Virus record (IMG/VR): IMGVR_UViG_3300025128_000105
Coordinates: 1 to 41,214 of that record
DNA from: a virus
Length of the DNA: 41,214 nucleotides
Reading direction: 5' to 3' (one strand)
Shown: positions 40,371-41,214 of the stretch, one piece after another
Layout: each line of letters begins with the position of its first letter
How positions within the stretch are numbered: position 1 is the first letter of the stretch
Notes under the pieces: generated by a model
Database searches by the model: none
What the model was told of the DNA's origin: nothing
What the model saw: the letters and a program-made list of their open reading frames with translations, nothing else
Program-made: the position numbers and the translations under genes

Positions 40371-40399
40371 TTGACTTTATAGGATAGTTACCTTAAATT
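40371..40399 (+). promoter_or_regulatory. Promoter of the small terminase gene
   Basis: TTGACT, 17 nt, TAAATT, ending seven bases before ATG 40407. The spacer contains TATAGGATAG, the same half-site as in the 37542-37562 operator. An outer TTGAC/GTCAA pair spans the element. Confidence 0.55.
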
Positions 40400-40406
40400 G
40401 TCAATC

Positions 40407-40928
40407 ATGGGATTACCAAAAAGACTTACAGAAATGCAAATGAGATTCGCTGAGTATTATGTATATGGGGACGAAAATGGACCTATGACTAAAACAGAAG
40501 CAGCTATCAAAGCTGGATATAGCCCGAAGAGAGCTAGACAAGAAGGATCAGAACTAACAAATCCAAAACTATCTCCGCTTGTTGTTAAGTACATGGGAGA
40601 ACTAAGAGAAGAAAGACTTAAAAAACATGAAGTAACTTATGAAGGCCACGTTGCAGAATTAGCAAGACTTAGAGAGGCCGCTTTAAAAAAAGGATCATTC
40701 TCTTCAGCAGTGAATGCGGAAGCAAACAGAGGAAAAGCAGCAGGATTATACATAGATAGGAAGATAATAAAAACAGGAAAGTTAGAGGACCTATCAGAAC
40801 AAGAGCTAGAAGCAAAGATGAAACAGATATTAGACGACTACGGACAGTTAATAAACGTGACTCCATCTACAACTTCTGAATCTTCTTTACCCAAGCCCGA
40901 GGAATCATCGTCCGATCCCCAAACGTAA
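40407..40928 (+). CDS. terS: Terminase small subunit
   Basis: A 173-residue protein from ATG 40407; a TTG three codons earlier is possible but overlaps the -10 box. LTEMQMRFAEYYVYGDENGP and KTEAAIKAGYSPKRARQEGS then LTNPKLSPLVVKYM are the classic DNA-binding (HTH) start of Terminase_2-like small subunits, followed by a coiled middle (LREERLKKHEVTYEGHVAEL) and LGDLSEQELEAKMKQILDDY-like C-terminal helix. It recognises packaging sites for the large subunit. It is on the opposite strand from terL and 3.8 kb away. Its 3' end overlaps the next gene by 62 nt antisense. Confidence 0.85.
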   Translation: MGLPKRLTEMQMRFAEYYVYGDENGPMTKTEAAIKAGYSPKRARQEGSELTNPKLSPLVVKYMGELREERLKKHEVTYEGHVAELARLREAALKKGSFSSAVNAEANRGKAAGLYIDRKIIKTGKLEDLSEQELEAKMKQILDDYGQLINVTPSTTSESSLPKPEESSSDPQT

Positions 40929-41154
40929 TTCCATCTTCATCTTTATCGTAAGAGGCAAAGAGTTTTATTGATTTGTTATCTTTAGAATATAACCAACCTT
41001 CATTAACAGGTCTTGCTAATTTCATTCTATCAAACTCTTTATCAGTAGCCCAGCCCGAGTCACTGACACAGTCAATCCACTCCACTCGAACTCTCGGATA
41101 AGGTATATCGGGAGATACATCAGTTGCGATTCTTTTTCGTCTTTTCCTAGGCAT
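40867..41154 (-). CDS. Small beta-barrel-like protein, 95 aa
   Basis: A 95-residue protein. A basic N-terminus (MPRKRRKRIAT) precedes RVRVEWIDCVSDSGWATDKE, GWLYSKDNKSIKLFASYDKD and GDRTMIPRAWVKKIQKL, a pattern I recall for a small SH3-like phage family (VxWxDxxSDxGW ... GWL ... IPxxxI). Unknown role; I see no catalytic residues. Beyond it (41155-41214) I see no gene. Confidence 0.72.
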   Translation of the reverse strand: MPRKRRKRIATDVSPDIPYPRVRVEWIDCVSDSGWATDKEFDRMKLARPVNEGWLYSKDNKSIKLFASYDKDEDGITFGDRTMIPRAWVKKIQKL

Positions 41155-41214
41155 AATATCTTATAATACAGGTCTCCGACTCTTTACAGGTTATAATTGG
41201 ACCACATCGAATTT

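Noticed and set aside
1-41214. tRNA genes or terminal redundancy
   Set aside because: I saw no cloverleaf with a GTTCRA loop and no match between the two window ends by eye; neither search was exhaustive.

Overview
The window is a 41.2 kb, AT-rich stretch of a tailed double-stranded DNA phage. It carries a nearly complete head and tail module but no DNA polymerase, helicase, integrase or obvious lysis enzyme, so it is probably only part of the genome. The virion genes, the low GC, and many proteins of a type I associate with uncultured marine phages (GGRIGYKDG-like motifs, GP88, very small lysine-rich proteins) suggest a marine phage. The large P22-type portal and a set of alanine-rich internal proteins suggest a short-tailed phage. 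A SAR11-like host is a guess from base composition and gene style only.

Almost everything is on the minus strand and reads right to left. From 38.7 to 36.8 kb lies a small-gene module behind promoter and operator sequences. A 220-bp hairpin-rich gap precedes the large terminase (36.6-35.1 kb). Next come two very large proteins of unknown role, the portal (30.4-28.0 kb), a run of tiny basic proteins (27.9-25.2 kb) that includes a holin-like membrane protein, a GroES-like co-chaperonin, a scaffold-like protein, a decoration-like protein and the major capsid protein (22.4-21.5 kb). A lectin-like structural gene sits between its own candidate promoter and a terminator. After it come head-tail adaptors, fibre proteins and a glycine-rich adhesin (20-13.5 kb). 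The tail-hub-like protein and the internal virion proteins (8.3 kb to the left edge) end the late operon. The leftmost gene runs off the window.

The standout feature is at 8.6-13.0 kb: eight consecutive, tightly coupled genes that each look like a different small Fe(II)/2-oxoglutarate-dependent oxygenase. They are inserted in the late operon directly after the glycine-rich adhesin. Their apparent metal-binding triads fall in three groups (HxD, HxE and HxH).

The right end (38.7-41.2 kb) is a mixed-strand regulatory region. It holds a divergent promoter on a palindrome, two large inverted repeats, arrays of a CAAGCNN heptamer on both sides of a GC-richer GP88-family gene, a VRR-NUC-type nuclease and a small terminase subunit facing the opposite way from the large one. 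The three well-supported plus-strand genes each have a sigma70-like promoter whose -10 box ends only 6-8 nt before the ATG, so their mRNAs may be leaderless.

Family names were assigned by reading the sequences, not by database search.
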